Notes: generated from the letters alone by a model not told the origin. Positions 1 to 11,659 are shown, counted from the first letter of the stretch. The stretch is 64,000 bases of DNA from Hypoxylon rubiginosum (GCA_902806565.1 CADCXA010000040.1:248001-312000), one strand, 5' to 3'. Made by a program: numbers and translations.

Positions 1-148
1 GCTTGCCGCAAAGCAGCCTCCCCATAATCTCAACTAAGATACCTTGCTTAGCTTTCTTTTTAGGGAGCCCGCGTTGCTATTATAAAATGACTGGGTAGAT
101 ATGCCCTTAGCATCAGCCGAATATTTCTGCTCACTAAAATGTCGGCAG

Positions 149-2012
149 GCACGCCGATACCGAGGAGCTCACCGACGAAGTGCGCGAAACGTTCACCCAT
201 CACAACAGAACGTATCAACGCTACTGTGTAGACCGCAAGATATATTTTGTGCCAGTTGACGAGGTCTGCCGCCGTTTAAAAAATACTCCTTTTTCGAAAC
301 CGGCCTAGAAACTGATGTCGACGTACTCCTCGTAGGATGAGACCATTCGTTTACGCCTCCAGCACGACGTCTTGACCATGTTGTTCGACGGAAGATCTAT
401 CTTTCCTCCCATGGGAGCACTCAGACGAGTACTCGACTGTGGCTTCGGGACAGGATTGTGGGCTTTTCAAGTAGCCTGGGAACATCCTAGGTGCGAGGCA
501 TGTATAGCTTGGTTCATTGGGTTGGTTGCTCTTCACGATTGCCGAATACCCAGGAACGATCTTTCTGGGAATAGTCTCCTATGGTCCTCGCGGGTTCCAC
601 GCGGAAAGGTGCCCTAGCGTTTCTGGCGGTTTGACGGGACTGTTTTGTTTCGGGCTCGTTTGCCCCTGACGGCGGCCTGGAAATCAGAACGCTGCTGCAG
701 CTAGGGCATTTGGATTTCAAGAAGACATATTCGGTGAGCTCGGTGCTAGTAACTAGCGTGCAGGAGGAGTCGTTTGCAGTTTCGAGAGCCTCCCTTAGCT
801 AATACGGGAACTGTTTAGGTCATTGGCATCGACGTGAGCCCCCACCACTACAATCCCGAGGAGAGCGTCGAGAACCTCTATCTCAATGTCGACAACCTCA
901 ATATGCCGTAAGAATCGAAACACCCGGTTGTCAGAGCAAAAATCTCAGCGTGTCTCTTTCCAGGCTCCAATTCCATTCCGGCCATTTCGATCTCGTAAAC
1001 AGCAGGCTGGTAGCGGGCGGCATCGACCGCAACCGATGGCACGGGTACATGCGCGAGATTCTCCGATGTCTGCGCGGAGGCGGATGGTGCCAGATGGTGG
1101 AAATCGACTTCAACGCCCAGTCGGACAACGGTACAATAACGGATGGTAAGTCTGGTTGACGCTTGCGCCGAACCGAGAGGCGACTGTGCTCACGGCAGAC
1201 TTCTGATAGGTCACGCGCTTCGCCAATGGTCGGATAAATATCGTCAAGCAATGTCGCAGTTCAAAAATCCCGAGGCGCCCCGGCGAATTGCGCATTGGAT
1301 GAGGCACGCCGGGTTCACCGACGTCGAGGAGCGAAGTATGTACTCGAGGCTTCATTACCCCCTAGTTCAGTCCACCCCGGGAATTAGGCCCGCCCGCTTT
1401 GACTCGCGCCCGGAGCGGGCCTCCCGAATCACTAATTAGTTCTTCCCGGCTCATTGAACGAGTATTTACTGATTCTTGGTCTGCTAGTGCTTCCCCTGCC
1501 CATGTGCGGTTGGTCCGAGAGTATGAGTGCCACGAATGTTTTCTGGAGTTTTGATCCTAACTCGATAGCACAGATCAGAGAGAATTTGATATTGGGGTTG
1601 CTAATCAAGAAAACATCCGACTATTGCTCGGATCTTTGGCCTTGTACCCGTTCACGGAGCTACTGGGGTACGTCCGGTATCCATATCTTCTAGGATATCC
1701 CGTCTTGGAATAGAGCTGACATTTGCTAACCTTTGGTAGCATGTCGATTACGGAATTCCATGTCTTGGTAGCACAAGCAAGGGCGGAGGCTATTAACCCT
1801 GCGCTTAAGGTGAGGTCCCGAGACAGTCCTTGAACTCGGACGTCCGCTGTTGGGATATACGTGATGCTAATGAGTATTGTAATACGACAGCCATATTTCC
1901 GAGTGTGAGTCCTTTCCTTTTCCCTAAACTCTCGACGAAAACAGATGGTTCTGTCATGCTGACAGACAGCTATTCAAGGTACGTTTGCGTCGGTAGAAAA
2001 CCGAGGCGCTGA
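149..2012 (+). CDS. SAM-dependent methyltransferase, UMTA/TAM type (5' end unresolved)
   Basis: This is a class I SAM-dependent methyltransferase of the fungal UMTA/TAM-domain type (LaeA-like fold); its substrate is unknown. I rebuilt ten exons: 149-263, 336-497, 819-907, 964-1145, 1210-1335, 1488-1520, 1574-1667, 1740-1809, 1891-1904 and 1970-2012. All join in phase and give about 308 residues with no internal stop. Visible marks are NRTYQRY near the start, SAM motif I VLDCGFGTGLW, VIGIDVSP, a FDLVNSR block, the GGGWCQMVE strand, LPLPMCGWSE, LALYPFTELLGMS and the family C-terminus YVCVGRKP. The second intron (498-818, 321 bp) is unusually long and needs a GC-AG boundary. Others are 53-152 bp. 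The exon at 149 begins after an apparent acceptor, so the initiating exon lies further left, possibly outside the window. The family is certain from the motifs; the splice model is my inference. Confidence 0.75.
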
Positions 2013-2772
2013 GGTCATTGGGCGGCTTGTTTTTTTTTTTTCAACCCGATTCTTACGGAGGGGAACCTTGCCGCGTTGGAGACAAGGCATGGGATATGGA
2101 CGGCAAAAGGTAGCTGGCGTGGGATGAAACTGATCGGATCGACACCGTGTCGCTCGATGGATCGAATTTCCTAGAAAAGGGGGTATGGGGGATTATTGCA
2201 TAGAGATGATCGTGGACGTGCCCGATGGGACTTTGCCATGGCGCTTGTCTGCGGTTCCTTTCCCCGGAATTGGGACTGGACATCTCTTTTTTTCGCGCTC
2301 CGTACGCTGGGCAATCCGCAGATAGCGAGATGACGACTGCATTTATAGAGACGATATTGCCATAGACCTGGCTCGCGGTTTGGTCCAAAAGATATTCTTG
2401 AGGGGTGTTCACATTTTGGCAGAAGGGGATTTCTGGATTCTAGGAGAAGGAGAGGATGGTGACGAGGGAGTTTGACGATGAAGTTGGTGATGAAGTCGGC
2501 GGGAGAAGTTGAGGAAGATGGGGATGATGAAGATGAAGATGATGATGAAGATGAAGATAGTAGGGGAGGGGCTTAGGGGGTGGAGAGAATTGGGACAGTA
2601 AGGAAATCAAAGGGGACGTGTGGTCAGCTTAAGGTTTGCAGCCAAAAAGGAAGTAACAAATCAAGGACTGCCGTCGGCTCCTTCTACCAGAGTCTCGGGT
2701 CCAAAGCTGTCCAACTCTGAACTAGTCGGGTCGAGTGTGTCTCAACCCAACCCGAACAACCACAAACCACAG

Positions 2773-2872
2773 ACCACACAAACCACACAAACCACACAAA
2801 CCACACAAACCACAAAAAATTGCCCACGCCACGCCCACGCCCACGCCCACGTCCACACACCCACGCACCCAC
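2773..2872. repeat. Two adjoining tandem arrays (ACCACACAA, then CCCACG)
   Basis: Positions 2773-2815 hold about 4.6 copies of a 9-bp ACCACACAA unit. From 2823 to about 2872 a different hexamer-like array follows (CCCACG with variants such as GTCCAC and CACCCACG). They abut with only an A-rich spacer between them. The arrays sit in intergenic DNA and are probably replication-slippage products. Confidence 0.85.
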
Positions 2873-3718
2873 GAAGGAGACAAAATACCCACGGGGAAAT
2901 ACCCACGGGATACCCACGCGCGGCACCTCGTGCCAGACTCGAACACACATGTCGTTTTTTATTCGTACTCTAGGGTATATAGTGTATAAGGATAACGGTA
3001 CAATCGGCTACGTAGCACCCAAGTAGTCAATCTTACTGGCTAGCACCGAGTAAATAGGGCCCCGTCCGAGTAACGGCTATGAAAAAGTCGCGGGCGGTTA
3101 GAGCCGCTGTCACGGCTGCTCCCTTTTCCTTCGCAATCCCGCATTGCTCATTGCCGTGCCCCGTCTTCCTTGGTCTCCTCTCTCTCTTTCTCCCCCCCCC
3201 AGGTCGTGGGCGGACCAACTCGCCAAACGACCCAGCGAACCCAGCGAAGCCAGTGGGCCAAAACCCGCCAGCCCCCGGTCTCTTCTCGTTTCCAAATTTC
3301 GAAATGCCGTGTTCTAGACTCTTTCTCTCTTTCTCTCTCTGTGTGTATCTTTCTCTTCTGAGAGCAATACCCGCCACCGTTACCCTACCTAGCTTGCTAC
3401 TGCTATGTTACCTGGAGAATGGGGAGGGGGAAGACCGGCCAGCGTCATCTCATTTTGTTTTTACTCACGACGTTGCACCGGCCGAGAGCCTTGCCTTTCT
3501 TTCGTTGGCAGGAATATAAACCTAGCCGGGCCAGTCGCTGAAAGGGCCGTCTCGGTCTTGTTTAACGTATATTAAGTTACTTCAACCCTCCTTGTGCTAC
3601 CCCATTTCTGAGCCCTGTGATTGACTGTGTGATTGTGTAACGAGGCGGCTGCCAAGTCACAAGTCACGGCTGGGCCGTGACTTTGTATGTGATGGACTGA
3701 TGGGATGGTGGTGGACCT

Positions 3719-3751
3719 CCCGTGGTGCCCGTGGTGCCCGTGGTGCCCGTG
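3719..3751. repeat. 9-bp tandem repeat CCGTGGTGC
   Basis: About 3.5 perfect copies of CCGTGGTGC lie in noncoding DNA. They read as GHH-type repeats in one frame, which explains an apparent histidine-rich reading frame on the other strand that is unlikely to be real. Confidence 0.8.
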
Positions 3752-4754
3752 TGTCCGCGGATGTAGAGGTCCATCCCGACCCATGCGAGCCCTTGCCTAC
3801 GCGATAGTTCATCTCGCTGCCATTACCCGTCAGGTGATATTTATCAGATCCTTTGCTATCTAATGTGATGCATGTAATGTCTCCTTGAAACAGTGATGGG
3901 AGCTTTGGAAGTTCGATGTTGTGCCTAAACACATCCAATTAACCCGACCGTCGATCATAGCAGCGTCCCGTTATCGAACATGGAGAGGGATCGACAAAGC
4001 ACGCACGGCCTTGGGCTCAAATTCTTGTTTTTTTAGCATGTGTCTGCCAATACCCATAGTCTCGTCATATTCAACGGGTATGTCATATATAGATACTCGT
4101 AAGAGCTCCTACCTAATATAAGAAAGGGTAGAAAGGGTAGGTTAGGGGGCGGCAGGGGGCTAAGGTAAGGCAAGCAGGCAAGGTGCTGTATTGGGAAAGC
4201 CTTTAATTGTATAACGCTAGGTAGCAGGGTAGTCAGATATCAGATATCGTTATAAGGTGACATTTCCTTGCCGTGGGTGTAATGAGCCAATGGGGAGCGG
4301 TCCCAAAAGTTCATTAGCTTCCCCGTCACTGACCAACCGGTGACGATCGTGATATCCAGGGACCAGACTTTTTGACGTTCGGAGATCGGGCCCCCAAAAA
4401 GGCCCCCAAGCCACATTTCCAGACTTTCCAGACCTGTAGAACTTCGTCAGCCTTCGATAGCCCTTGATAACCCTCGCATTCCATCGCCTCGCACCTTACA
4501 ACCTTGTATCTGTGCGCTTGGACGCTTCAAAGCTTCAAAGCTTGACCGAACCGAAATTTTCCTCACCGTACCGAAGTTCGAACTCGATTGGCACCGCCTC
4601 GGCCTACCTCCCCTGAATTAATTCTCCCCGGACCCAGAACCCCGTACAGGACCCAGGACCCTCGTTTCTCATCCCTCATACACGTGCTAGCGAGGGAACG
4701 TTACGACCGTTACGACCGTCATTGGAACTTCGTAAACCACAACCTCTTTCGACC

Positions 4755-5569
4755 ATGGCTACCTCGGGATCTTCTAGCCGAGTCGCACAGCGTCTCCTAC
4801 GAGCACGCTTCACATCACCAACGACGCCATCATCGAGCCGAACATGTCCACGATTCTACTCGAGCGACGCGCCGCCGCCCGCGCCGCCTCTACTACAGAA
4901 GATCAAGGCTGACCTCAAGACAGCGAGTACGTCATTTGAAACATTGGACCCCTAAACCCCTTAAAAGAAGAAACAAGAAGAAAAGGAAACAAACAGGGGA
5001 AAAGAGAAAGGAAAAGAAAAACCCCCCAAAAACCTCAGGAGTAAAAGGAACAGGGAAAAAGGAAACACCCCGAAGAAAAAGCAACAACCACAGCTAACCA
5101 CTCCGTCTCCTCCCCCACCACAGTGCGCGCCAAAGACGCCGCCCGTCTAACCGCGATCCGGTCCATCCTAGCCGCCTCCCTCAACGCCTCCAAGACCGCC
5201 TCCCCGATCGCCACGGACGCCCAGGTCGTCGCGCTCCTCCGGCGCACCCAGCGCGCCTCCGCCGACGCCAGCGCCGAGTTCGCCGCCGCGTCCCGGCAGG
5301 ACCTCGTCGACAAGGAGCAGGCCCAGATCGGCATCCTCGAGGAGTACGCCGCGGCCAGCGGCGTCGAGGAGCTAGATGAGGAGCAGCTGCGGGCCGTGGT
5401 CGCGGGCGTCGTGACTGCGCTGACGAGTGAAGGGGGAGGGGGAGATGGGAAGGTGAGGATGGGCGACGTCATGAAGAAGCTATTAGCGCCCGGCGGACCC
5501 CTCGAGGGGAAAGACGTCGAGAGGGCGCTGCTGGCGAGGATCGTGAAGGAGGTGACGGGGTCTAGCTGA
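4755..5569 (+). CDS. AIM41: AIM41, YqeY-like mitochondrial protein
   Basis: This gene encodes an Altered Inheritance of Mitochondria 41-type protein of the YqeY/GatB-related fold, 205 residues. It has two exons (4755-4926 and 5124-5569) split by a 197-bp intron. The junction rebuilds the family signature LKTAMRAKDAARLTAIRSIL. The N-terminus is Ser/Arg-rich with few acidic residues (SSSRVAQRLLRARF) and ends near RFYSSD, a good mitochondrial targeting presequence. The rest is the YqeY helical domain: EEYAAASGVEELDEEQLRAV, then a Gly-rich linker and VRMGDVMKKLLAPGG. Start choice: ATG at 4755 has a GACCATGG context, and the frame extends upstream only through a TTG. The molecular role in yeast is poorly defined; a link to aminoacyl-tRNA amidation comes only from homology to GatB. 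Confidence in identity is high. Confidence 0.93.
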
Positions 5570-6405
5570 TTCCCTCCCTACCTTCTTACGACCTAGCCTA
5601 CCACTCAACCTCCCTAACCTAACTCTTAGCTCTACCTAGGACCCCATACCCACAAATAGGGGGAGGAAGCTGACAGAAATTGTAATTATACGGGACATGT
5701 ACAAAAAAAAAAAAAAAAAACTCCGTCGTATTAACGACAAGCTCCCAGAGACGCGGTGGTGGCAGCATTGGCATTGGGGTCAATCTGGCGCCAAAAAAAG
5801 GTTGATAGGACTGGTACTACATCTTCACTCTAACAGATATCCAAGAAATCTAGCACGTTGCATTCTGATATTTCGACGTCTCAGCTCAGCCAGTCTGCTA
5901 CTGCTACAACACTGCGCCCGCATACATAACGATCCAGCTCGTAAGTACTGTACGTCCCCGTCGCCTACATGTGTTATATCGGTCTGACTAAGATGGACCT
6001 CCGGGGCGGTGAAGTCATCGCGGACGATCACCGCGTCCCTGAAAATCCTATTCAAGGTGTCGTGAGAAGAAAGGGGTCTGTTCGCGGAGAAAAGCAAGGC
6101 TGACAAAGTGGAATGAGGTAGTAGTAATAAAAAATTGCACTACTCGTTTAGCTGGATGAAACATCGGCTTGAGCTCGCAGCATGAGTCATGTTTGAATAA
6201 CACCCAAGGTATCGGCTTATTCATATTCGTATTGTAGTATCAAAGGTATCTCTTACACTTGCGTAGCTGACGAGCTCTGCCGCATGCCAGCAGCAGTTTT
6301 TTTTTCTTCATCTTACCTAAAAACGCCTGCCATGAGTTTCAACCCTTAAAGACACCCCCCCCCTTAGTCTTCATGCATCATGCCAGAAATATCGACAAAG
6401 GAATC
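5570..6405. other. Intergenic region between convergent AIM41 and GCP2
   Basis: This is the 3' flank of two convergent genes. It contains an 18-nt poly(A) run near 5703, short poly(T)/poly(C) runs near 6296 and 6354, and no reading frame with recognisable composition. A 93-codon reverse frame at 5825-6106 lacks an ATG start. Confidence 0.5.
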
Positions 6406-9279
6406 TTACGCAGCAAGATTCTCCTCGTTACGAGGACCTGCGTCGTACTCGGTTCCCTGATTCGCGGTGGCCAGCCTCGCGCACAGACTCAGCAGCACGA
6501 CCGTCTCTGTCGCCGCGTAGTGGTTCAAGGCGTCCATCAGAATCTGCAAGTGCCGACTGAAATTCCTCTCCCAGTTCCCGATGAGGTCAAAGAGGTTGCT
6601 GATCCGCGCTTCTTCGTCCTGCAGCTGACTGCTTCCGCTGTCGTTATGCGACTTCTGGGTCTTGACGGCCTGATATCGCCTCCATTCCTTGTCCGTCATA
6701 TTGGGCGGTTGTATAGGGCCGATCAAGTCGGGGTCAGACTTTTCGAGCTCGCGCGACAGCCAGTTCATATGAGCGGCGAACGCAATGCACGTCTGCATTA
6801 GTTTCGAGTGGATCTGAGATGTGTGAGCACATGCGCTACAACCGCGACAATTGTAAAACGTAAAACACTCACTCGAATAAGCTTGCCATTGGTGAGCATG
6901 CAACCCTTCAGGCAAGTGTCCAAGAAATCCACATGGTCCTGCATCAACTCGTCGACTGTCCGATCCGGCTTACCCGAGCCATCCAAACTGCCGTCCTTGG
7001 CCTTGAGCCTAGACATTAGGGATTGCCAGTTCGGCTCGATGACCTCTAGAGTGCAAAAGTATAGCAGCTGCTGGACAAACACTATCATCCGAGCCCTTAG
7101 AGTCCATACTCGCCTCTTCCAAATCTCGACCCGTCTCATTGACGACTTATGACACCAGACAACCCCAGTATTGTGAGTCTGCCACGTAGTTGACAACTGC
7201 ATCTCTAAATACCGCAACGAGAGCAGGTAACGGAATAGTGCTTGGTATCGCCATACTGTCCTTCGGCTGATGACTAACGATACGGGAAAGGGGACTGTGT
7301 AGTCCAGCTGTAGTGAGGTGAAACCGACCGCGTTCTTATCCATTTCGGTAGGTTGATTGGTCAAAGGCTGCAACGTCTCGCCCTGCTCGATACCGGTAAT
7401 ATTGACAACGCGCTGCAACATTTTGATGAGACTAACTTCGTTCATCTCAATATGAACGTCCTCCTTGAATGGGTCTAAAGAAACAATACTTCCTGGCTGT
7501 CGTAGCACGAGGTCGAGTAGCGACTGCAGCTTGACGGTGTTAACAGACTTGACTGGCTTTCGCAGCTCTGACGTGCTGAGTTCCATGAAGTAAGTGAAAT
7601 AGTCAGACGGGTCGAGGAAGAAATAATGCTTCAGCGATTGCAACCTTGCTGGAAGGGCGTGTGTGGTCAATAGTAGCTTCATGAGCGACTCATTCGCGTG
7701 GGCATAGGCGTTATTGACATTGTCTAGGAATCGCGGGTCGTCGAAGGACTTAGGAATGTCCTGGACGACCTTGCTGACATCAACTCCTCCACATTCCCTC
7801 ACGACATTCAGATACTTCCCGGCTAGGAGAACTTTGTCTTTAACCCCTTGCAGCTGTGGAGGTATATCGTGCTCTCGAATGGTATATCTCCTTCCCCAGT
7901 AGTCGTCGATGTAGTCCTGTTCCAACATATCGCGTCTGATACTAGCTTGTTCTTTGATGAGAAATTCGGAATGGGGATCTCTGATTTCGCCGTGGTGCAT
8001 CCATTCATTCAGCATTGCCATGTACGGCCGACTCGCATCTCGGAGTAGAGACGTCAGTAACGATCTGGCAGCAGGATCTCCAGACATCGTTTCCAATCTC
8101 TTGGTGATCAGACCAATAGCCACGCCGCCTTTGCAGACCTTCTTTCCGGTCATATTCCCCGGCATAAGGTCCCCACCTCTCTTTAAGTTCTCGAGGACTT
8201 TCTCAATGTCGTCAGGATCGGAATCTTCCTCACTCTCGTCATCTAGAAGCGCATTCCTCTTGAGAAACTCGTGCGCCAGCGAATAAAGCTGGAGCATCAT
8301 CTGACTTGTAGGGAGAGTGTGAACATTGAGGAGGTGCAAGGTGAAGGTATCGTTGGTTAGGAATTGCGTCTCCAACTGGGCGACCATTACTAGATAATCC
8401 TGTAAAAGCTTTCTAATAGCGGCGCATAAGGCATGGTTGACAGCCCCGAACTCGTCCCTGCTCTGTACGTCGACAAAGGTCTCCAAAGCTGAATAATGGG
8501 TTGCCATCTTTAGCATTGACATTGTTAAATCCTGTAGACTCGGGTCGAGGCCCGGCTGTATCTTGAAATCGGGACCTGCTAGTCGGTCCCTTTCTTCGTT
8601 GGGGTCATAGGAGTAGGCATATCGGATATACTGTCCCTCATAACCCATGAATACAAATAATAAGTCCTCAATTATAGCCGCCTCTTGGGCTTCTAAGGAC
8701 AGTTCATGCAGAGGTTGCGGCTGTAGTGATTGCGGCGCATCTGAGGCCGAAGGAGGTATCGATACACGAATTGCGAGAGGTGCAGATGTGTGTGGTGTTA
8801 AACTAACTATAGGATCCCATGTCGCTAGAACAATTGGAGAATATTAGTCTAAGCTCTCTCTCTCGACATATAGTATATTACTTGAACATACCGGGCGGCG
8901 CATCAGGCTTTGCCTCCTTCGCCTTGGTTTCCGGCTGGCGAGACTTGGTAGGTTCTTTCGCCCTCCATTTCTCTGGCGGAGGCGCATCCTTAGATCGTCG
9001 TTCGGGACTCTTGGTTCGCGAAATCAACTTCTCCTTGGTGGTGATAGTTACGCGCTCGGTTCTTCGCTCTTCGGTGCTCCTACTAGCAGGCCGCGGATTG
9101 CCTGACGCGGTCCGCTTATGAGCAGGATTGGTAAATGACGACTGTGGTGATCGCGTACTTCGCTGCTCTTGCTGAGATCCTCTAGAAGCATGGCCTTGGG
9201 CGCGGGGTCGCGGGTTGCTATCATTATCGCTGGTGCCGTTCGTGCGCCTCTCTGAATAATGGGAGACTCTTGAAGACAT
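6406..9279 (-). CDS. Gamma-tubulin complex component 2 (GCP2/Spc97/Alp4)
   Basis: This encodes the GCP2 subunit of the gamma-tubulin small complex, which nucleates microtubules at spindle pole bodies. Exons, in transcript order, are 9279-8892, 8824-6873 and 6813-6406, with introns of 67 and 59 bp. They total 2748 nt and give 915 residues. The first ~180 residues are Ser/Arg/Lys-rich and look disordered. The GCP domain starts near residue 183 with LLFVFMGYEGQYIRY, the hallmark entry motif of the family. Further GCP-like blocks are MLNEWMHHGEI, LKHYFFLDPSDYF, DYTVPFPVSLVIS and the C-terminal HVDFLDTCLKGCML. A frame-preserving start at ATG 9279 is preferred over the upstream GTG. Length fits fungal GCP2 better than GCP3. 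The gene is divergent from the proteasome subunit gene, with a ~560-bp shared spacer. Confidence 0.95.
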
Positions 9280-9837
9280 ATTCACGAGACGGCGACATTA
9301 GGAAAGCCTTTATATAATGGTATCATGGGGTCGGTTGGACGCAATGGTTTATTTGGTTTGAGCTATTGTATCTAGGAAAGGAAATAGTAGCGTAGTAGCT
9401 TTAGGTGGGAGGTTTAAAGATGCAATGTATCGGGCTTTATCGATAATTAGGCCGTTGGCCAAGTCGCGTCGAGTCAGTTAGGCGCGTTTCGGTACACTAC
9501 CCACGCTTAGCTTAGCGCATAGGTTAGCGCACAGCGCAATTACTTCGGTAAATCAGCTTGTTTGCTAAGTCTTATCGATAGATATCTCAGTGGTCAAAGC
9601 TTGAATCCTTGCTGGATCAACCCCGGTTGGTGCAAACACCCACCCGAGCTTCGTAAACGGTGTAGCAGCCTTGAGCTCCAGAGCTCCGTAGCCTCTTTAA
9701 ACCATTCAGCCTTCCACACTCCCAACTTCAACCTCGCCAGCAACCGAAACAACTGTAAACGATCACACAACCTCCAAGACCATAAACATCCACATACCCC
9801 GATTTTAGTAACAGGACCCCTTTAAGAAACCGTCAAG
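9280..9837. promoter_or_regulatory. Divergent promoter region between GCP2 and proteasome alpha5
   Basis: These 558 bp separate two genes transcribed outward. No exact yeast-type proteasome-associated control element is visible by eye. A GC/AT alternating stretch near 9470-9560 contains repeated AGCGCA-like words. The part nearest 9838 is C/A-rich and probably forms the 5' leader of the proteasome gene. Promoter role is inferred only from the gene orientation. Confidence 0.4.
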
Positions 9838-10762
9838 ATGTTTATGGCAAGATCTGAATATGGTAAGCATACCTGTGTACATGCCCTGTCCCATCCGAGC
9901 TCTGAAAGCTAATCGTAACGTAGACCGGGGTATCAAGTACGGGCCTCTCCCTCGGTCTCTCCCCTCCCGCGATGACAACAAACTAACATCCCGGCTACAG
10001 CACCTTCTCCCCTGAAGGCCGTCTCTTCCAGGTCGAATACTCGCTCGAAGCCATCAAGCTGGGCTCGACGGCCATCGGCGTAGCGACGTCGGAGGGCGTG
10101 GTGCTGGGCGTCGAGAAGCGCGTGACGTCAACCCTCCTAGAGACGTCGTCGGTCGAGAAGATCGTAGAGATCGACCGCCACATCGGGTGCGCCATGTCGG
10201 GCCTGCAGGCCGACGCCCGCAGCATGGTCGAGCACGCGCGCGTCGAGTGCCAGAGCCACGCGTTCAACTACAACGAGGACCTGCGCGTCGAGAGCTGCAC
10301 CCAGGCCATCTGCGACCTCGCCCTGCGCTTCGGCGAGAGCGCCGACGGCGAGGAGAGCATCATGAGCCGCCCCTTCGGCGTCGCCCTCCTCATCGCCGGC
10401 TACGACGAGGACGGCCCCCAGCTCTACCACGCCGAGCCCAGCGGCACCTTCTACCGCTACGACGCCAAGGCCATCGGCTCCGGCAGCGAGGGCGCCCAGG
10501 CCGAGCTGCAGAACGAGTACCACAAGGTGAGAGATAAGATGATAAAATACGGCTTACCAGCCCTAGCTAATTCGGTATATATGTGTAGTCCCTTACGATT
10601 GAAGACGCCGAGACGTTGGTCCTGAAGACGCTGAAGCAGGTGATGGAGGAGAAGCTAGATTCCAAGAACGTGCAGCTGGCGAGCGTGACCAAGGACCGGG
10701 GCTTCAGAATATACACAGACGAGGAGATGGCCAAGGTCGTGGAAAGGCTACCAGCAAATTAA
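9838..10762 (+). CDS. PUP2: 20S proteasome subunit alpha type 5
   Basis: This encodes the alpha5 subunit of the 20S proteasome core, a structural ring subunit without catalytic threonine. Exons are 9838-9862, 9924-9936 (only 13 nt), 10001-10526 and 10589-10762. They total 738 nt and give 245 residues. The joined N-terminus is the proteasome alpha signature [19 protein letters not shown]. The body shows [20 protein letters not shown], the alpha5-typical [39 protein letters not shown] and a C-terminus ending VVERLPAN. Length matches yeast Pup2 closely (about 260). Codon use in exon 3 is very GC-rich. The tiny second exon is required to keep the signature and the frame, so automated annotation may miss it. 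Confidence 0.96.
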
Positions 10763-11659
10763 ACGCGCGGTCATGATATGAAACGTGTGACAGCAAAAGC
10801 ACAATTAGACCAGGGGTTAGAATCAAGAGAACCTTACCCTACTAAACTTGATGGGAATTCCAAGTAATTATCACCAAGTTTAATGTACTATTCTATACGA
10901 ACTTGAACCAGTACCTGATCGAGCCTTTTATCCTTTTGTCTAACATCCAGCACCAAGAATAGTCCAAACACCTGCACCGAATCCTCGAGCTTTCTTATTT
11001 GTATAACCATTGACATCTCGTGTGAATTCATCGCTTTATCTTCTCTCTATGGAAAGAAGCCATTATCTGTTCGACCACAATCCGGGGCCAAAGGGTGGGT
11101 TGCTGGCAACCGGTAACCGGTAACCTCAGATTGTGAATTACTTAAACTGGTAAGATTATATATTGAGATAGCACACGTTCAGGCACAAATAGCAGCAAAC
11201 CGGTGAAGCCGTAAGCTAGGGTAGTCTAACGGTAACGACACCGGAGAGGGTCTACATTCGAAAACAATGTACGATATTAGGCAGCGCGATAGATTCCATA
11301 TCCGTACCCTTCTACCGGAGACGCCAGTTCGAATCTGGCTCCTAGCGAATTCATATTTTCTTTTTTCTATCTTTTGAACCACGTTTTTGAGCTCCCTCCC
11401 CCTTTTTTCTGTCTCTCGTCCATCCGTCCCCTTTTTTTGTTTCTCTCTCTCGTCTATCCTTTCCATAGTATATCCGCGTGTATCCCTTGCTTTATCCTTA
11501 TGGACCCCCCCCCCCCCTTTCCCCGACCCATCTATTCAAACCCTTCACCCACCTTACCCAGGTAACCTAACCTATAAAATAAAATAAAACATCGCCCCTA
11601 ACATTCATTCACTCGTTCACCTTACCCATCTACCTTACCTTACCTTACCTCACCGCACT
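10763..11659. other. Intergenic region with tRNA-like locus and pyrimidine-rich tract
   Basis: This lies between the convergent proteasome and Zn2Cys6 regulator genes. It contains the tRNA-like sequence annotated separately (11215-11347), followed by a long C/T-rich stretch (about 11355-11660) with CCTTA-type pentamer repeats and a 10-nt poly(C) run near 11508. I see no protein gene. Confidence 0.55.
11215..11347 (+). tRNA. tRNA-like locus with oversized anticodon arm (intron-bearing or pseudo-tRNA)
   Basis: The two ends fold like a tRNA. A 7-bp acceptor stem forms between GCTAGGG (11215-11221) and TCCTAGC (11340-11346), with one G-U pair, followed by a discriminator G. A D arm reads GTCTAACGGTAACGAC with the invariant A and GG. 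The T arm is perfect: GCCAG, TTCGAAT, CTGGC. Between D and T arms there are about 85 nt instead of about 22. The flanks of this insert pair as CCGG with CCGG, and GAGGGT with ACCCTT, and a further hairpin (ACATT/AATGT) sits inside. I could not place a standard anticodon loop with U33, so neither a normal intron position nor an anticodon can be assigned. It may be a tRNA with an unusual intron, a tRNA pseudogene, or another pol III transcript. Confidence 0.4.

Larger units (their letters stand above)
2013..4754. other. Repeat-rich intergenic region
   Basis: No convincing gene is visible in these 2.7 kb. The stretch holds a purine-rich GAT/GAA tract (about 2425-2575), two adjacent short tandem arrays (2773-2872), a polypyrimidine stretch near 3165-3360 and a 9-bp tandem repeat near 3719-3751. 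The reading frames here are low-complexity translations of these repeats. The last few hundred bases, which are C-rich on this strand, probably contain the promoter and 5' leader of AIM41. Confidence 0.6.

Noticed and set aside
2053..2412. 119-codon reverse frame downstream of the methyltransferase
   Set aside because: It begins with GTG, has no ATG near the start, no recognisable motif, and borders purine repeats.
4115..4165. TTAGGG-like words suggesting a telomere
   Set aside because: Only isolated GGGTAG/TTAGGG words occur, with no tandem array of the telomeric unit.
10137..10537. Long overlapping frames on both strands of the proteasome alpha5 exon
   Set aside because: They are shadows caused by GC-biased third codon positions in the real exon; they lack family features.
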